In this document: piece by piece, positions 42,813 to 51,485 of the stretch | How the letters are laid out: each line of letters opens with the position of its first letter | Position numbering within the stretch: position 1 is the stretch's first letter | Assembly: GCF_023168145.1 (NCBI RefSeq) | Contig: NZ_BQYK01000005.1 | Location: forward strand, 85,439 to 149,438 | DNA length: 64,000 nucleotides | Source of the DNA: Sporosarcina sp. NCCP-2222 | Lineage (GTDB): Bacteria > Bacillota > Bacilli > Bacillales_A > Planococcaceae | Direction of reading: 5' to 3' | Program-made: the position numbers and the translations under genes | The notes under the pieces: model-generated | Database searches by the model: none | Seen by the model: the letters and a program-made list of their open reading frames with translations, nothing else | What the model was told of the DNA's origin: nothing

Positions 42813-43586
42813 CTAGATAAGTTTCAATGTTTTTAGCGCATATTCAATTCCTTCATCTGCACAATTTTTTGTAACAAAATCTGCAACCCGCTTGAGATTC
42901 TCATGTCCATTGCCCATCGCTACACTTAAACCAACCAAACGGAATAAATCAATATCATTTTCACCATCCCCAAACGCAATTGCTTCGTACGGCTGCAACT
43001 GAAAATACTCCAAAACATGTTTGGCTGCAATCGACTTCGATACCTCGTTCTGCAACACATTGGCGATTTTGGGATGCCATTGTTGAAAACGCAAAGCGGG
43101 AAATTCTTTTTCGTATAGCTGAATCGTATCCTGGTTTCCATATAAGCACATCAAATAGATTTCTTTATGTATGGCCAGATCATCCTGCTCAGGAAATGTG
43201 TCCAATGACAATGTCTCTCGTAAAGCAGTAAGTGTATTTTCATTTCGGATGCCATTCATCGTCAATGTCTCTGTAAAATAAGTAAGCGAATGTCCGCTAC
43301 GTTCTGCAAATTGGTGGATACTAGTCACGGTTTCCTGACTCAACACAGACTTGAATATCACTTCATCCCTATACTTCACATAAGCTCCGTTCGCTGTAAT
43401 GAATGCATCAATCCCTAGCGTCTCAAGGTCAAGACACATGGATAACGGCCGCCCAGTCGCAGCCACTAGTACATAATTATTTTTCTTCAATTGGCAGATT
43501 GCACTTTGAGTAGCAACCGACACCTCTCCCGTTTGATAGTCGATCAATGTCCCATCTACGTCAAAGAAGATAATTTTATAAGTCAA
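42813..43586 (-). CDS. Cof-type HAD phosphatase
   Basis: A 257-residue HAD hydrolase of the Cof/IIB class. Motif I is FFDVDGTLID, motif II VAATGRP, motif III a Lys in EVSKSIAAKHVLEYF and motif IV AFGDGENDIDLF. The C2b cap lies between motifs II and III. Such enzymes remove phosphate from sugar phosphates, FMN, PLP or similar compounds with broad specificity. The stop is 16 bases before the DinB gene. A possible terminator hairpin for the gene beyond lies near 43680-43720. Confidence 0.88.
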   Translation of the reverse strand: MTYKIIFFDVDGTLIDYQTGEVSVATQSAICQLKKNNYVLVAATGRPLSMCLDLETLGIDAFITANGAYVKYRDEVIFKSVLSQETVTSIHQFAERSGHSLTYFTETLTMNGIRNENTLTALRETLSLDTFPEQDDLAIHKEIYLMCLYGNQDTIQLYEKEFPALRFQQWHPKIANVLQNEVSKSIAAKHVLEYFQLQPYEAIAFGDGENDIDLFRLVGLSVAMGNGHENLKRVADFVTKNCADEGIEYALKTLKLI

Positions 43587-43734
43587 TGCAAATCCCCCCT
43601 CTTATTAATCAATTGTTCGCCATATATTACTTATCTCTTTTAAGCATAGTAAGAAAATCCTTCATCAAGGGAGATGTAAAAGAGCTGTCCGACGGCTGTT
43701 TTCCCCTGACAGCATACAAAGTTGCGGTATCTCC

Positions 43735-43974
43735 TTAGCTTCTTTCATTACCCCTTTTGAAATTCCCAGTTATCTTTGCCATTATTAATTGTTCTTCCGT
43801 TGTATCTTCAGCTGCATGAATTCTCTTTAGAAACTTCTCTGCTTCTTTTCCTTTTAAGATTTTCACCTGTTTGCCGTAATAATCTAAAAAGACCGTATTG
43901 TCTTTCGACACGCGGTACTTGAAAGGTTCTTCACCTAACCGATTTCTTTTATCAATAATGTTCAAGATGCCCAC
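43735..43974 (-). CDS. Small uncharacterised protein
   Basis: A 79-residue charged, soluble protein (MGILNIIDKRNRLGEEPFKY onward) with KVLKGKEAEKFLKRIHAAED-like helices. It contains no cysteine or membrane segment. The composition fits a small DNA- or protein-binding protein, but no family was recognised. A GGAG-type site precedes the ATG, and a hairpin with arms GCTGTC/GACAGC lies downstream on the minus strand near 43685-43715, which supports a real, single-gene unit. Confidence 0.6.
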   Translation of the reverse strand: MGILNIIDKRNRLGEEPFKYRVSKDNTVFLDYYGKQVKILKGKEAEKFLKRIHAAEDTTEEQLIMAKITGNFKRGNERS

Positions 43975-44152
43975 TCCTTACATTCCACATTCCTTTTTCC
44001 CCTTCGACTATCAATGCCTCCTACTGCAAAGTTTTTCATTTACCCAAGTCAATTTGGCTATCCGTTCCATCCCATGGTTCGCCATAAACCAGTCAAAATC
44101 CTTTCTTTCCTAATTATGCTACACTAACTTTAAGGGGAAAGGAGAAAGAAAT

Positions 44153-44800
44153 ATGAAACAAGCAGCGATTTTTGATATGGACGGCACTCTGTTTCAAACC
44201 GATTTAATTTTGGAACTGTCGCTCGACGACACGTTCGCTTATTTGCGCAAATTGGGCGCTTGGGAAGGCGAGACGCCGATTGATACATACCGCAATATTA
44301 TGGGAGTGCCTTTGCCAGAAGTGTGGGCGGCTTTGTTGCCGAATCATTCGGAGAAGATGAAGGAGCTGACGGACTCTTATTTTCTGAAGAGATTAATCGA
44401 GAATATTGAAAGAGGTAAAGGGGCTCTCTATCCTGACGTCAAGAAAGTTTTCGGCTACCTGAAAGAGAATGGGTTTGTCATTTTTATTGCCAGCAACGGA
44501 TTGCCTGACTATTTGGAGGCTATTATACGTTATTATGGCCTGGATGAATGGGTGACGGAAACGTGCAGTATACAGCATGTTGATTCATTGAATAAAAGTG
44601 ACTTAGTAAAAAACATACTGGAAAAATATAAAATTAAAAATGGTGCTGTGATTGGAGACCGGCTGTCCGATATCTATGCAGCAAAAGACAACGGATTACT
44701 TTCTATCGGATGCCGGTTTGATTTTGCCAAAGAGGAAGAACTGGTCCATGCGGATCGGGTCATTAACAAGCTAACGGAACTTCAATTGATATTGCCATAA
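44153..44800 (+). CDS. HAD-family phosphatase (PGP/Gph-like)
   Basis: A 215-residue HAD hydrolase of the phosphoglycolate phosphatase/beta-phosphoglucomutase class. Motif I is IFDMDGTLFQTD, followed by a helical C1 cap (about 15-85); motif II is FIASNGLPDYL, the Lys lies in LNKSDLVKNILEKY and motif IV is AVIGDRLSDIYAAKDN. The substrate is not clear: relatives act on phosphoglycolate, pyrophosphate or nucleotides. The ATG follows GGGGAAAGGAG. It is a single gene ending at a strong bidirectional terminator. Confidence 0.88.
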   Translation: MKQAAIFDMDGTLFQTDLILELSLDDTFAYLRKLGAWEGETPIDTYRNIMGVPLPEVWAALLPNHSEKMKELTDSYFLKRLIENIERGKGALYPDVKKVFGYLKENGFVIFIASNGLPDYLEAIIRYYGLDEWVTETCSIQHVDSLNKSDLVKNILEKYKIKNGAVIGDRLSDIYAAKDNGLLSIGCRFDFAKEEELVHADRVINKLTELQLILP

Positions 44801-44804
44801 AAAA

Positions 44805-44836
44805 AGCCATCCTGTCTTTTCTAAGACGGGATGGCT
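44805..44836. terminator. Bidirectional rho-independent terminator
   Basis: AGCCATCCTGTCTT (44805-44818) pairs with AAGACGGGATGGCT (44823-44836), one G-U pair, with A and T tracts on the flanks. It serves the HAD gene and the convergent FMN reductase gene. Confidence 0.88.
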
Positions 44837-44850
44837 CTTCCTATTTCAAC

Positions 44851-45408
44851 TCAGTTCAAAGCACTCATTTTATTGTAGAATGCAATGAAGTTCTGAACGA
44901 CACTGTCCAAGAAATCGATCGTCGCAGTATCTGTCAATTCGCCTTCTTCATTCATCTTTTGATGAACAGAACCGATATACACTTCGTTATTCGGCAGGAT
45001 AGCCGGAGAAAGCATCGGATTAGAAAGGATTTCACGCAAGTGGATTTGCGCACGCACGCTTCCAAGAACCCCCATAGACGAACCGATGATGAACGCCGGC
45101 TTGTCTTTAATCGCAAAATTACTGCGGGACAACCAGTCCACGGCATTCTTTAATGCACCTGGAATAGAAAAATTGTATTCTGGCACTGCAAACAGAACAG
45201 CATCCGAATCACGGACATCTTCCATGAATGCTTTTACTGATTCAGATGGATTGCTTTCCTTTGCCACTGAGAACATGTCGACATCATTGATGAATACAGG
45301 TGTGATGTCCAATTGGCCCGCATATTTTTTGCGGAGATACTCAACTAATTTCAAGTTGTATGAGGTCGGGCTTGTACTTCCGATAATTGCTTTTACTTTG
45401 ATTGTCAT
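44851..45408 (-). CDS. NADPH-dependent FMN reductase
   Basis: A 185-residue flavodoxin-fold reductase. The phosphate-binding loop is IIGSTSPTSYNLKLVEYL, the isoalloxazine loop FAVPEYNFSIPGALKNAVDW, and the final FMN contact IIGSSMGVLGSVRAQIHLRE. These match the YhdA/azobenzene reductase and SsuE-like group, which uses NADPH to reduce FMN, azo dyes, quinones or chromate. The neighbours do not tell the substrate. It faces the double-kinase gene at a 220-base divergent gap. Confidence 0.9.
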   Translation of the reverse strand: MTIKVKAIIGSTSPTSYNLKLVEYLRKKYAGQLDITPVFINDVDMFSVAKESNPSESVKAFMEDVRDSDAVLFAVPEYNFSIPGALKNAVDWLSRSNFAIKDKPAFIIGSSMGVLGSVRAQIHLREILSNPMLSPAILPNNEVYIGSVHQKMNEEGELTDTATIDFLDSVVQNFIAFYNKMSALN

Positions 45409-45628
45409 GCTGCTGGACTCCTTTGTTTATAACTTTGACTCTTGATAGCATTTCCCTGCCATCTATCGCCTATACATAGTATGCCGGAATGTAGCTTAAA
45501 AAGGAAGTACGCACTTAAAAGTGGCATAGTATACTAAAAGATACTATCATCACGTCACATTGTGAAAATGCAAGTATTTTGAGACAATGGTTCCAGTTAG
45601 GAAATATGTGGACTAAGGGTGACTAGCT

Positions 45629-48600
45629 TTGATGATGACAAGCCGCATGAAAACTCGGAATATCGTGCTCACAATTAGCAGTTTTGTATTTTGCCTTATC
45701 GCGTTACGGATAGGTTGGTTTTTGTACTTCAATTCACCCGAACAACAAACGGCGGTTAAAGGGGTTGCAGATCTTCGAACAGTGACCTTGCAAGACAATA
45801 AAACAGTCTCTTTGAATGGAGAGTGGTTTTTTCACCCCTCGGCATTCATTACGAAAAGTACATTACAAGATGAGAAACCGAAGTATATTCAAGTGCCGAA
45901 GAATTGGAGCACGATTTTGAATTCTTCAGGGGATACGGAAATCGAATACGGCACCTATCAATTGACCATTCTTCTTCCGGAACAGGAGGAAATAATTTAT
46001 GGCATTCAATTGAAGGGATTTGAAACATTCGCCAGTATCTATGTCAATGGAAAATTAATTAATAAAGAGAATACAGCGACAGCAAAAACCATCCATAAAA
46101 TAAAAAAGCAAGGTCCGATAACGGCTATGTTTACAACGGATGAGAAAAAAATAGATCTTGTGATTCAAGTGTCTAATTTCGATAATCCAGAGTCTGGCGG
46201 TTTGAATGATTCCATTCGTTTTGGTCTTCAGTCAGCTATTATGAAAGAGGCGTCCTTCTCGCAGGGAATCCAAATGCTCGTGAGCATGATATTTTTCCTG
46301 CACAGCATTTATGCATTGGCTATTTTCCTGATTGGAAAAGGATACTACGAAAAAGAACTACTCTACTTTAGTCTCTTGTTAGCGTTAAACGGCTTTATTC
46401 TCTTAATAGATGATCACGTACTACTTCAGCTGCCTATTGCCAACCATCTATACATAAAAGTGCTCTTTGTGCTGCTTATCAGCCTTTTGGTTGTCACGTT
46501 GAAATTCATTAATGTACTGTTTCACATTAAGTCAAGAATCTCTAATTTTCTATATCTATTATTCATCCCCATTGCCATACTTTTGCTGACAACGTCACTT
46601 TTACATACTGCCTCGATGCAATGGTTTTTGATGATCTATAGTATTTTGATTGCCGTACTACTAATCATTCCGACCATTTCCTCGATTCGCAAGGGAAATG
46701 TCGATGGGATTTTCATTTTATTCTATATCTTTTGTTTCATATCAAATGCAGCTTGGGGTACCGCCATTAAAACGGCTGTCGTCAATATTCCATATTACCC
46801 GTTTGATTATCTCATCTCGATCATGGTGATTGCATTATTGTTATTTCGAAGACATATGATGGTCGTTCGCTTGCACAATGAGCAAAATATCAAATTAGCA
46901 AAAGCGGATATCCAAAAAGACATCTTCCTTGCCAATACATCACATGAACTTCGCAATCCTTTGCACGGAATTCTCAACATCACGCATTCTTTACTGGAAG
47001 ATAATTCATCAAATCTTTCCCAGCGTGAAAAACAAAATCTCGGACTCCTTCTGCAAATCGGGAATCGGATGTCTTATACATTGAATGACTTGCTTGAATT
47101 GGATAAGTTGGAGGATGGGCGAATTAAGTTACATAAGAAGCCGCTGGATATTCAGGATCTAACTTCGGGCGTTATTGACATGATTCATTTTATTAAAAAC
47201 ACGAGCAAATTGACGATTGCTTCCGACATTCCGTCAAATTTCCCTTCTGTTTATGCGGATGAAAGCCGGCTCGTCCAAATCCTATTTAACCTGCTCCATA
47301 ATGCTGTGAAGTTCACAGATGAAGGAAGGATCACCATTCGTTCCAGCCATACTCAAAAAGAGGCCGCCATTTCAATTGAAGATACGGGAATGGGCATGAC
47401 GACAGACGTAATGGACCGCATTTTCGATCGATACGTACAAGCCACGGACACGGGGCAAGAAGGGATCGGTCTTGGCTTGGCGATTTCCCGACAATTAGTG
47501 GAACTGCATGGTGGAAAGATTACTGTTGAATCCGATTTTGGGAAAGGGACTACATTCACTTTCACGATCCCTTTATCGGAAGGAGAACAACAAGAAACGA
47601 TTCTGCCTGCAAAAGTCCATCCATATAAGGTATCTTTCCAAGCAGCCGAGGAAAAGACTGCAGAACAAGACGTTCCATCGAGAGGTTCTATCCTTATTGT
47701 GGATGACGATCCCGTCAACTTGAAAGTCATCAGCAGTATTCTCGAAGGGCAGTATACCGTGACAACTGCTGAAAGCGGTTCGGAAGCCCTCCGTTTACTT
47801 AAGATTGAAATGTACGATCTGATCATTTCTGACGTCATGATGCCGGAAATGTCCGGTTATGAATTGTGCAAGGAAATCCGAAAGCATTTCACAATCGCAG
47901 AACTCCCGATCCTGTTACTGACTGCACGCAACCAGGCAATGGATATTTACACCGGTTTTCAGGCAGGAGCAAACGATTATGTAGCGAAGCCGGCGAATGC
48001 GATTGAATTAAAAACCCGTGTTCATGCGCTCTTAACGCAAAATATGGCCATAAAGGAACAGCTCAGACTGGAAGCCGCATACTTACAAGCGCAGATCAAA
48101 CCGCATTTCCTATATAACACGTTGAACACGATTGCGTCGCTCGGTGAGTTGGATCCATCCCGCATGGTCGAACTGTTGCATGAGTTCGGAAACTATTTGA
48201 ACCGGAGTTTCCATGTAGACAATACACAAAGCCTAATTCCCCTGAAAGATGAAATCGACTTGGTCCGTTCGTACCTATTTATCGAAAGAGAACGGTTCGG
48301 AGACCGGCTGCACATCATATGGGATATGGAGGATATACACGGGGTTCATGTCCCTCCCCTCTCCATCCAAACCATCGTGGAAAATGCGGTCAATCATGGA
48401 GTGCTCAAAAAGACAGAAGGGGGGACCGTCAACATTTCGGTCACCCATGACGAGCAATTCACTACGATCACGATCCAAGACGATGGTGTCGGGATGCCAG
48501 CAAGCAAAGTAACAGAACTCTTAATAGAACCGAACCACCACCAGCACGGCATCGGGATTGCGAATACAAACCGACGCCTGACCCAGCTGTTCGGCAAAGG

Positions 48601-48667
48601 ATTGGTTATGGAAAGCCATGTGAATAAAGGAACGACTATATCCTTTCATGTGCCGAAACAGCTGTAG
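45629..48667 (+). CDS. Hybrid sensor kinase with HisKA and LytS-type kinase modules around a receiver domain
   Basis: A 1012-residue membrane sensor. A signal/anchor helix (about 9-30), an outside 7TMR-DISM-like domain (about 45-205) and seven helices (about 215-410) are followed by HisKA with His439 (NTSHELRNP) and an HATPase lobe with GMGMTTDVMDRIF and GQEGIGLGLAISRQ. Then comes a receiver (about 690-805) with Asp735 in IISDVMMPEMSG. The C-terminal His_kinase/HATPase module holds QIKPHFLYNTLNTI (His826) and VENAVNHG. The TTG-ATG-ATG start has AAGGGTG upstream. No response regulator is nearby, so the output partner lies elsewhere. Ligand unknown; the 7TMR-DISM class often senses sugars or amphiphiles. 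Confidence 0.9.
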   Translation: MMMTSRMKTRNIVLTISSFVFCLIALRIGWFLYFNSPEQQTAVKGVADLRTVTLQDNKTVSLNGEWFFHPSAFITKSTLQDEKPKYIQVPKNWSTILNSSGDTEIEYGTYQLTILLPEQEEIIYGIQLKGFETFASIYVNGKLINKENTATAKTIHKIKKQGPITAMFTTDEKKIDLVIQVSNFDNPESGGLNDSIRFGLQSAIMKEASFSQGIQMLVSMIFFLHSIYALAIFLIGKGYYEKELLYFSLLLALNGFILLIDDHVLLQLPIANHLYIKVLFVLLISLLVVTLKFINVLFHIKSRISNFLYLLFIPIAILLLTTSLLHTASMQWFLMIYSILIAVLLIIPTISSIRKGNVDGIFILFYIFCFISNAAWGTAIKTAVVNIPYYPFDYLISIMVIALLLFRRHMMVVRLHNEQNIKLAKADIQKDIFLANTSHELRNPLHGILNITHSLLEDNSSNLSQREKQNLGLLLQIGNRMSYTLNDLLELDKLEDGRIKLHKKPLDIQDLTSGVIDMIHFIKNTSKLTIASDIPSNFPSVYADESRLVQILFNLLHNAVKFTDEGRITIRSSHTQKEAAISIEDTGMGMTTDVMDRIFDRYVQATDTGQEGIGLGLAISRQLVELHGGKITVESDFGKGTTFTFTIPLSEGEQQETILPAKVHPYKVSFQAAEEKTAEQDVPSRGSILIVDDDPVNLKVISSILEGQYTVTTAESGSEALRLLKIEMYDLIISDVMMPEMSGYELCKEIRKHFTIAELPILLLTARNQAMDIYTGFQAGANDYVAKPANAIELKTRVHALLTQNMAIKEQLRLEAAYLQAQIKPHFLYNTLNTIASLGELDPSRMVELLHEFGNYLNRSFHVDNTQSLIPLKDEIDLVRSYLFIERERFGDRLHIIWDMEDIHGVHVPPLSIQTIVENAVNHGVLKKTEGGTVNISVTHDEQFTTITIQDDGVGMPASKVTELLIEPNHHQHGIGIANTNRRLTQLFGKGLVMESHVNKGTTISFHVPKQL

Positions 48668-48683
48668 AAGACGACATGTAATA

Positions 48684-48715
48684 CAAAAGGAAGCCATCGA
48701 TGTGGCTTCCTTTTG
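48684..48715. terminator. Rho-independent terminator
   Basis: CAAAAGGAAGCCA (48684-48696) pairs with TGGCTTCCTTTTG (48703-48715). It ends the sensor kinase gene and may also serve the converging minus-strand unit. Confidence 0.85.
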
Positions 48716-48725
48716 CATTGATGTA

Positions 48726-49166
48726 TCATGCTCCTATATTATGCTGTTTTTTTATTAATGCTATCTGCCCGGCATGAATACCAGCATGATACATAAGCCT
48801 GCCAATTGCCTCAAGCGGCGTGGATGCGCCAATTCGCGATTCAACTGGATCTGTCCACTTTTCCTCCGGCAAGGCATGGATCGCATCCTTCACATGCTGA
48901 TCAGAAGCCCGAAGCAATGCAAGCAACTCGGTCCGTGTGCTGAAAGGCGGGAGTTGTGCCGGTTGCTTCTTTCCTAAAAACCATTCCGCGAATAGGAACT
49001 CGACTTCCGCCGTATGGTGAAGCAAAAAACGAATAGATGTGTCGCCAAGGGCCCAATCCAGTTGTTCTTCCGTCAGCCCTTCCGCCATTTGGGCAAAACG
49101 TTGTCGCAGTGCATTCCACATCGCAAGAACCGACGCCTGATTTTCTGTTTGTACCTGTTCCGTCAT
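48726..49166 (-). CDS. DinB-family protein, last gene of the iron/heme unit
   Basis: A 146-residue four-helix-bundle protein from the ATG at 49166, with GGGGGCGTGAG upstream; it overlaps nothing and starts four bases after the HugZ-like stop codon. Metal ligands appear as LLHHTAEVE and MYHAGIHAGQIALI. It is only distantly like the two other DinB proteins in the window. As the last gene after the HugZ-like protein and ABC importer it may be co-transcribed with them, which hints at a role in iron or thiol chemistry; this is an inference. Confidence 0.82.
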   Translation of the reverse strand: MTEQVQTENQASVLAMWNALRQRFAQMAEGLTEEQLDWALGDTSIRFLLHHTAEVEFLFAEWFLGKKQPAQLPPFSTRTELLALLRASDQHVKDAIHALPEEKWTDPVESRIGASTPLEAIGRLMYHAGIHAGQIALIKKQHNIGA

Positions 49167-49170
49167 TTGC

Positions 49171-49680
49171 TCACGCCCCCGGTTTATTTGACTTGTCAAC
49201 AACGACATGCTTGAATATCGTACCATCAAGAGTAACGTCGAAAGCCATGCCAAATCCGACGACATAACGGCCTTCTGTAGGCGTCAATTCGAACAGGGAA
49301 AAATCAAGGCCCCTCAGCACATTCAACATCTTGGCATCAAACTTCTCGTTGAATAAAGCAAAGAGTTCCTCATGCCCTTCGTTCCCAATATTGTGGGGGA
49401 TACATCTCCATCTGGCACGTTCCGTCGCAAATGTGTTCGGAACAGCAGACTCATCTGCCACAAGGAACACATCCACGATATCGTTTTTCTCCATATAACG
49501 ATAATGCTCTGCTACTTGGCTGATATAAATGTATAGCTTGCCATCTTTTTGAATGAATGGTGCACAGCTTGTAAACGGAAGTCCTTCTTCATCCAACGTA
49601 GCCAAAGTGAGATTCTTCCTGCCCTTTACAAACTTCAAGTACTTTTCTTTGTTTTTTTCCAAATCAATTGTCTTTACCAT
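49171..49680 (-). CDS. HugZ/HutZ-like heme-utilisation protein (split-barrel fold)
   Basis: A 169-residue protein of the pyridoxamine-phosphate-oxidase-like split barrel. FVKGRKNLTLATLDEEGLPF and CAPFIQKDGKLYIYISQVAEH are the N-terminal barrel; FELTPTEGRYVVGFGMAFDV resembles the heme-contacting end of HugZ/HutZ proteins, which bind or break down heme. It follows the iron/heme ABC genes within 13 bases. With the Fur boxes ahead of the operon this supports heme-iron use. Flavin binding is not excluded. Heme degradation is inferred from family and context. Confidence 0.82.
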   Translation of the reverse strand: MVKTIDLEKNKEKYLKFVKGRKNLTLATLDEEGLPFTSCAPFIQKDGKLYIYISQVAEHYRYMEKNDIVDVFLVADESAVPNTFATERARWRCIPHNIGNEGHEELFALFNEKFDAKMLNVLRGLDFSLFELTPTEGRYVVGFGMAFDVTLDGTIFKHVVVDKSNKPGA

Positions 49681-49692
49681 GTCATTTCCTCC

Positions 49693-50487
49693 TTATGATC
49701 GAGCCGTATGCAGCAAATGGATGCGTGGCTTTTTTTCCTTGCAATCGCACTGAATTTCACAATTCATCTGGTACACGTCACGCACCATGTCTGTCGTCAT
49801 CACTTGGGAAGGACTGCCGCACATTTGCTTCCTCCCCTCCCTGACAACAACGATGCGATCACTATAATGGGAAGCCTGATTCAAATCATGCAATACCATG
49901 ATGACCGTCATCCCCATTTCTTGATTCAACTCATGCACCAGCTCCAACACCTCATGCTGATGGGAAATGTCCAAATAGGTTGTCGGTTCGTCGAGAAGCA
50001 GGATCTTCGGCCGTTGCGCCAGTGCCATGGCAATCCATGCACGCTGAGCTTCCCCGCCTGACAAGGAGGCCACTCGCCGATCTTTGTAGTATGATAGATG
50101 AGTCCGGTCGAGCGCCCAACCTATAATTTCATCATCCTCTTTCCCCAGCTTTTCAAACCATTTCTTATGGGGATATCTTCCGTAGGCCACCAAGTCAGCA
50201 ACGGTCATATCGTCAGGCGCCACGTTCCGCTGGCTCAACATACATAATTTGCGCGCAGTCTGCTTCGGATGCATCGACTTGACATCGATACCTTCCAATT
50301 CAATTTTCCCCTCGCTAACTGATGTCTGCCGGGCAATCGCTTTCAATAAGGTCGATTTTCCCGAACCGTTTGGGCCGATAATCGAGACGATTTCCCCTTC
50401 GTTCACGGAGAAGGAAAAATCCTGAATAATCGTCTTCCGTTCGTAGCGGATGGAAATGGAGTCGACTCGCAACATATTAGAAAACAC
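49693..50487 (-). CDS. Iron/heme ABC importer ATP-binding protein (FecE/HmuV-like)
   Basis: A 264-residue ATPase of the iron-siderophore/heme/cobalamin class. Walker A is GPNGSGKST, the signature LSGGEAQRA, Walker B ILLLDEPTTYLD and the H-loop VLHDLNQA. The Q-loop (LSQRNVAPDDMTVADLVAYG) and tail, with Cys in QMNCEIQCDCKEKK, are unusual only in the Cys content. It overlaps the permease gene by 11 bases. The importer brings a chelated iron compound into the cell. Confidence 0.92.
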   Translation of the reverse strand: MFSNMLRVDSISIRYERKTIIQDFSFSVNEGEIVSIIGPNGSGKSTLLKAIARQTSVSEGKIELEGIDVKSMHPKQTARKLCMLSQRNVAPDDMTVADLVAYGRYPHKKWFEKLGKEDDEIIGWALDRTHLSYYKDRRVASLSGGEAQRAWIAMALAQRPKILLLDEPTTYLDISHQHEVLELVHELNQEMGMTVIMVLHDLNQASHYSDRIVVVREGRKQMCGSPSQVMTTDMVRDVYQMNCEIQCDCKEKKPRIHLLHTARS

Positions 50488-51466
50488 TCCTTCTCATCAA
50501 ATACAAAAAATAAGGACCTCCGATGACAGCCATCACAATTCCCGCGGGAATTTCAAGCGGCGCAAACAATGTACGCCCTCCTGTGTCCGCCACTAACAAA
50601 ACAAGTGCTCCGAGTGCCATGCTCATCGGCAATAAATACTTATAATCCGACCCAACGATAAATCGTGCCATATGCGGCACAATCAAGCCGACAAAACCAA
50701 TCATTCCAATGGCGGCCACAGAGATGGCGGCTAAAAATACAGCCAGTACCGATAGCCAAATACGGATCCGATTGACATTCTCACCGAGATTCATGGCAAC
50801 TTGATCCCCAAGCCGGATGACATTGGCCTTTCGGATGGCAACTAAGGAAAGAATCCAGCCGACGATGGAGTAAGGGAGCACCATCCAGACGACGTTATTG
50901 CCTTTTGCAGCTAAACTTCCGTTCATCCACTGCACAGCTGACGGCAATCTGTCGCTATACATAATGGACAGATATCCCACAACGCCTCCACATAATGCAT
51001 TCACGGCCACTCCTGCCAAAATAATCGTAATCGGAGATATCCCTCGTCTACGCCATGCCAATCCGTAAACAACGGTCGCAGCCAAAATCCCGCCGAGAAA
51101 TGCCGCAATCGGGACGAACCCGAGATATTCGGGAAAGGCCAGCATAATGACGAGCACAGCCACCGCTGCTCCACTTGTTACCCCTGTCAGTCCTGGATCT
51201 GCGAGTGGATTGCCCATCACCGCTTGCAAGATCGCACCGGAGATCGCAATGTTCGCTCCGATGATCATCGCCAATAGGACGCGCGGCAACCGGATGTTGA
51301 AGATGATCGTGTCATTCACTGCATCTGCAGCCGTCTTGAAGAGCGTTTGCAAGATGTCAGGCACAGGGACTGTCACGCTCCCAACACCGATTGCAAGAAT
51401 TGCAGCCACGGCAACCAGTGCGAATGTAACACTAACTGTCATCCCGTTTCGAGCCTTTGTCATCAT
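50477..51466 (-). CDS. Iron/heme ABC importer permease (FecCD family)
   Basis: A 329-residue permease with about ten helices of the FecCD/BtuC family. Marks are FNIRLPRVLLAMIIGANIAISG, GNPLADPGLTGVTSGAAVAV and AAIGMIGFVGLIVPHMARFI, the last holding the coupling helix. One permease gene is present, so it should act as a homodimer. It lies between the binding protein and ATPase genes in a tight operon. The cargo (siderophore, heme or cobalamin) cannot be told from the sequence; heme is favoured by the HugZ-like gene downstream. Confidence 0.92.
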   Translation of the reverse strand: MMTKARNGMTVSVTFALVAVAAILAIGVGSVTVPVPDILQTLFKTAADAVNDTIIFNIRLPRVLLAMIIGANIAISGAILQAVMGNPLADPGLTGVTSGAAVAVLVIMLAFPEYLGFVPIAAFLGGILAATVVYGLAWRRRGISPITIILAGVAVNALCGGVVGYLSIMYSDRLPSAVQWMNGSLAAKGNNVVWMVLPYSIVGWILSLVAIRKANVIRLGDQVAMNLGENVNRIRIWLSVLAVFLAAISVAAIGMIGFVGLIVPHMARFIVGSDYKYLLPMSMALGALVLLVADTGGRTLFAPLEIPAGIVMAVIGGPYFLYLMRRSVF

Positions 51467-51485
51467 TCCTTACAGCCCTCTCTCT

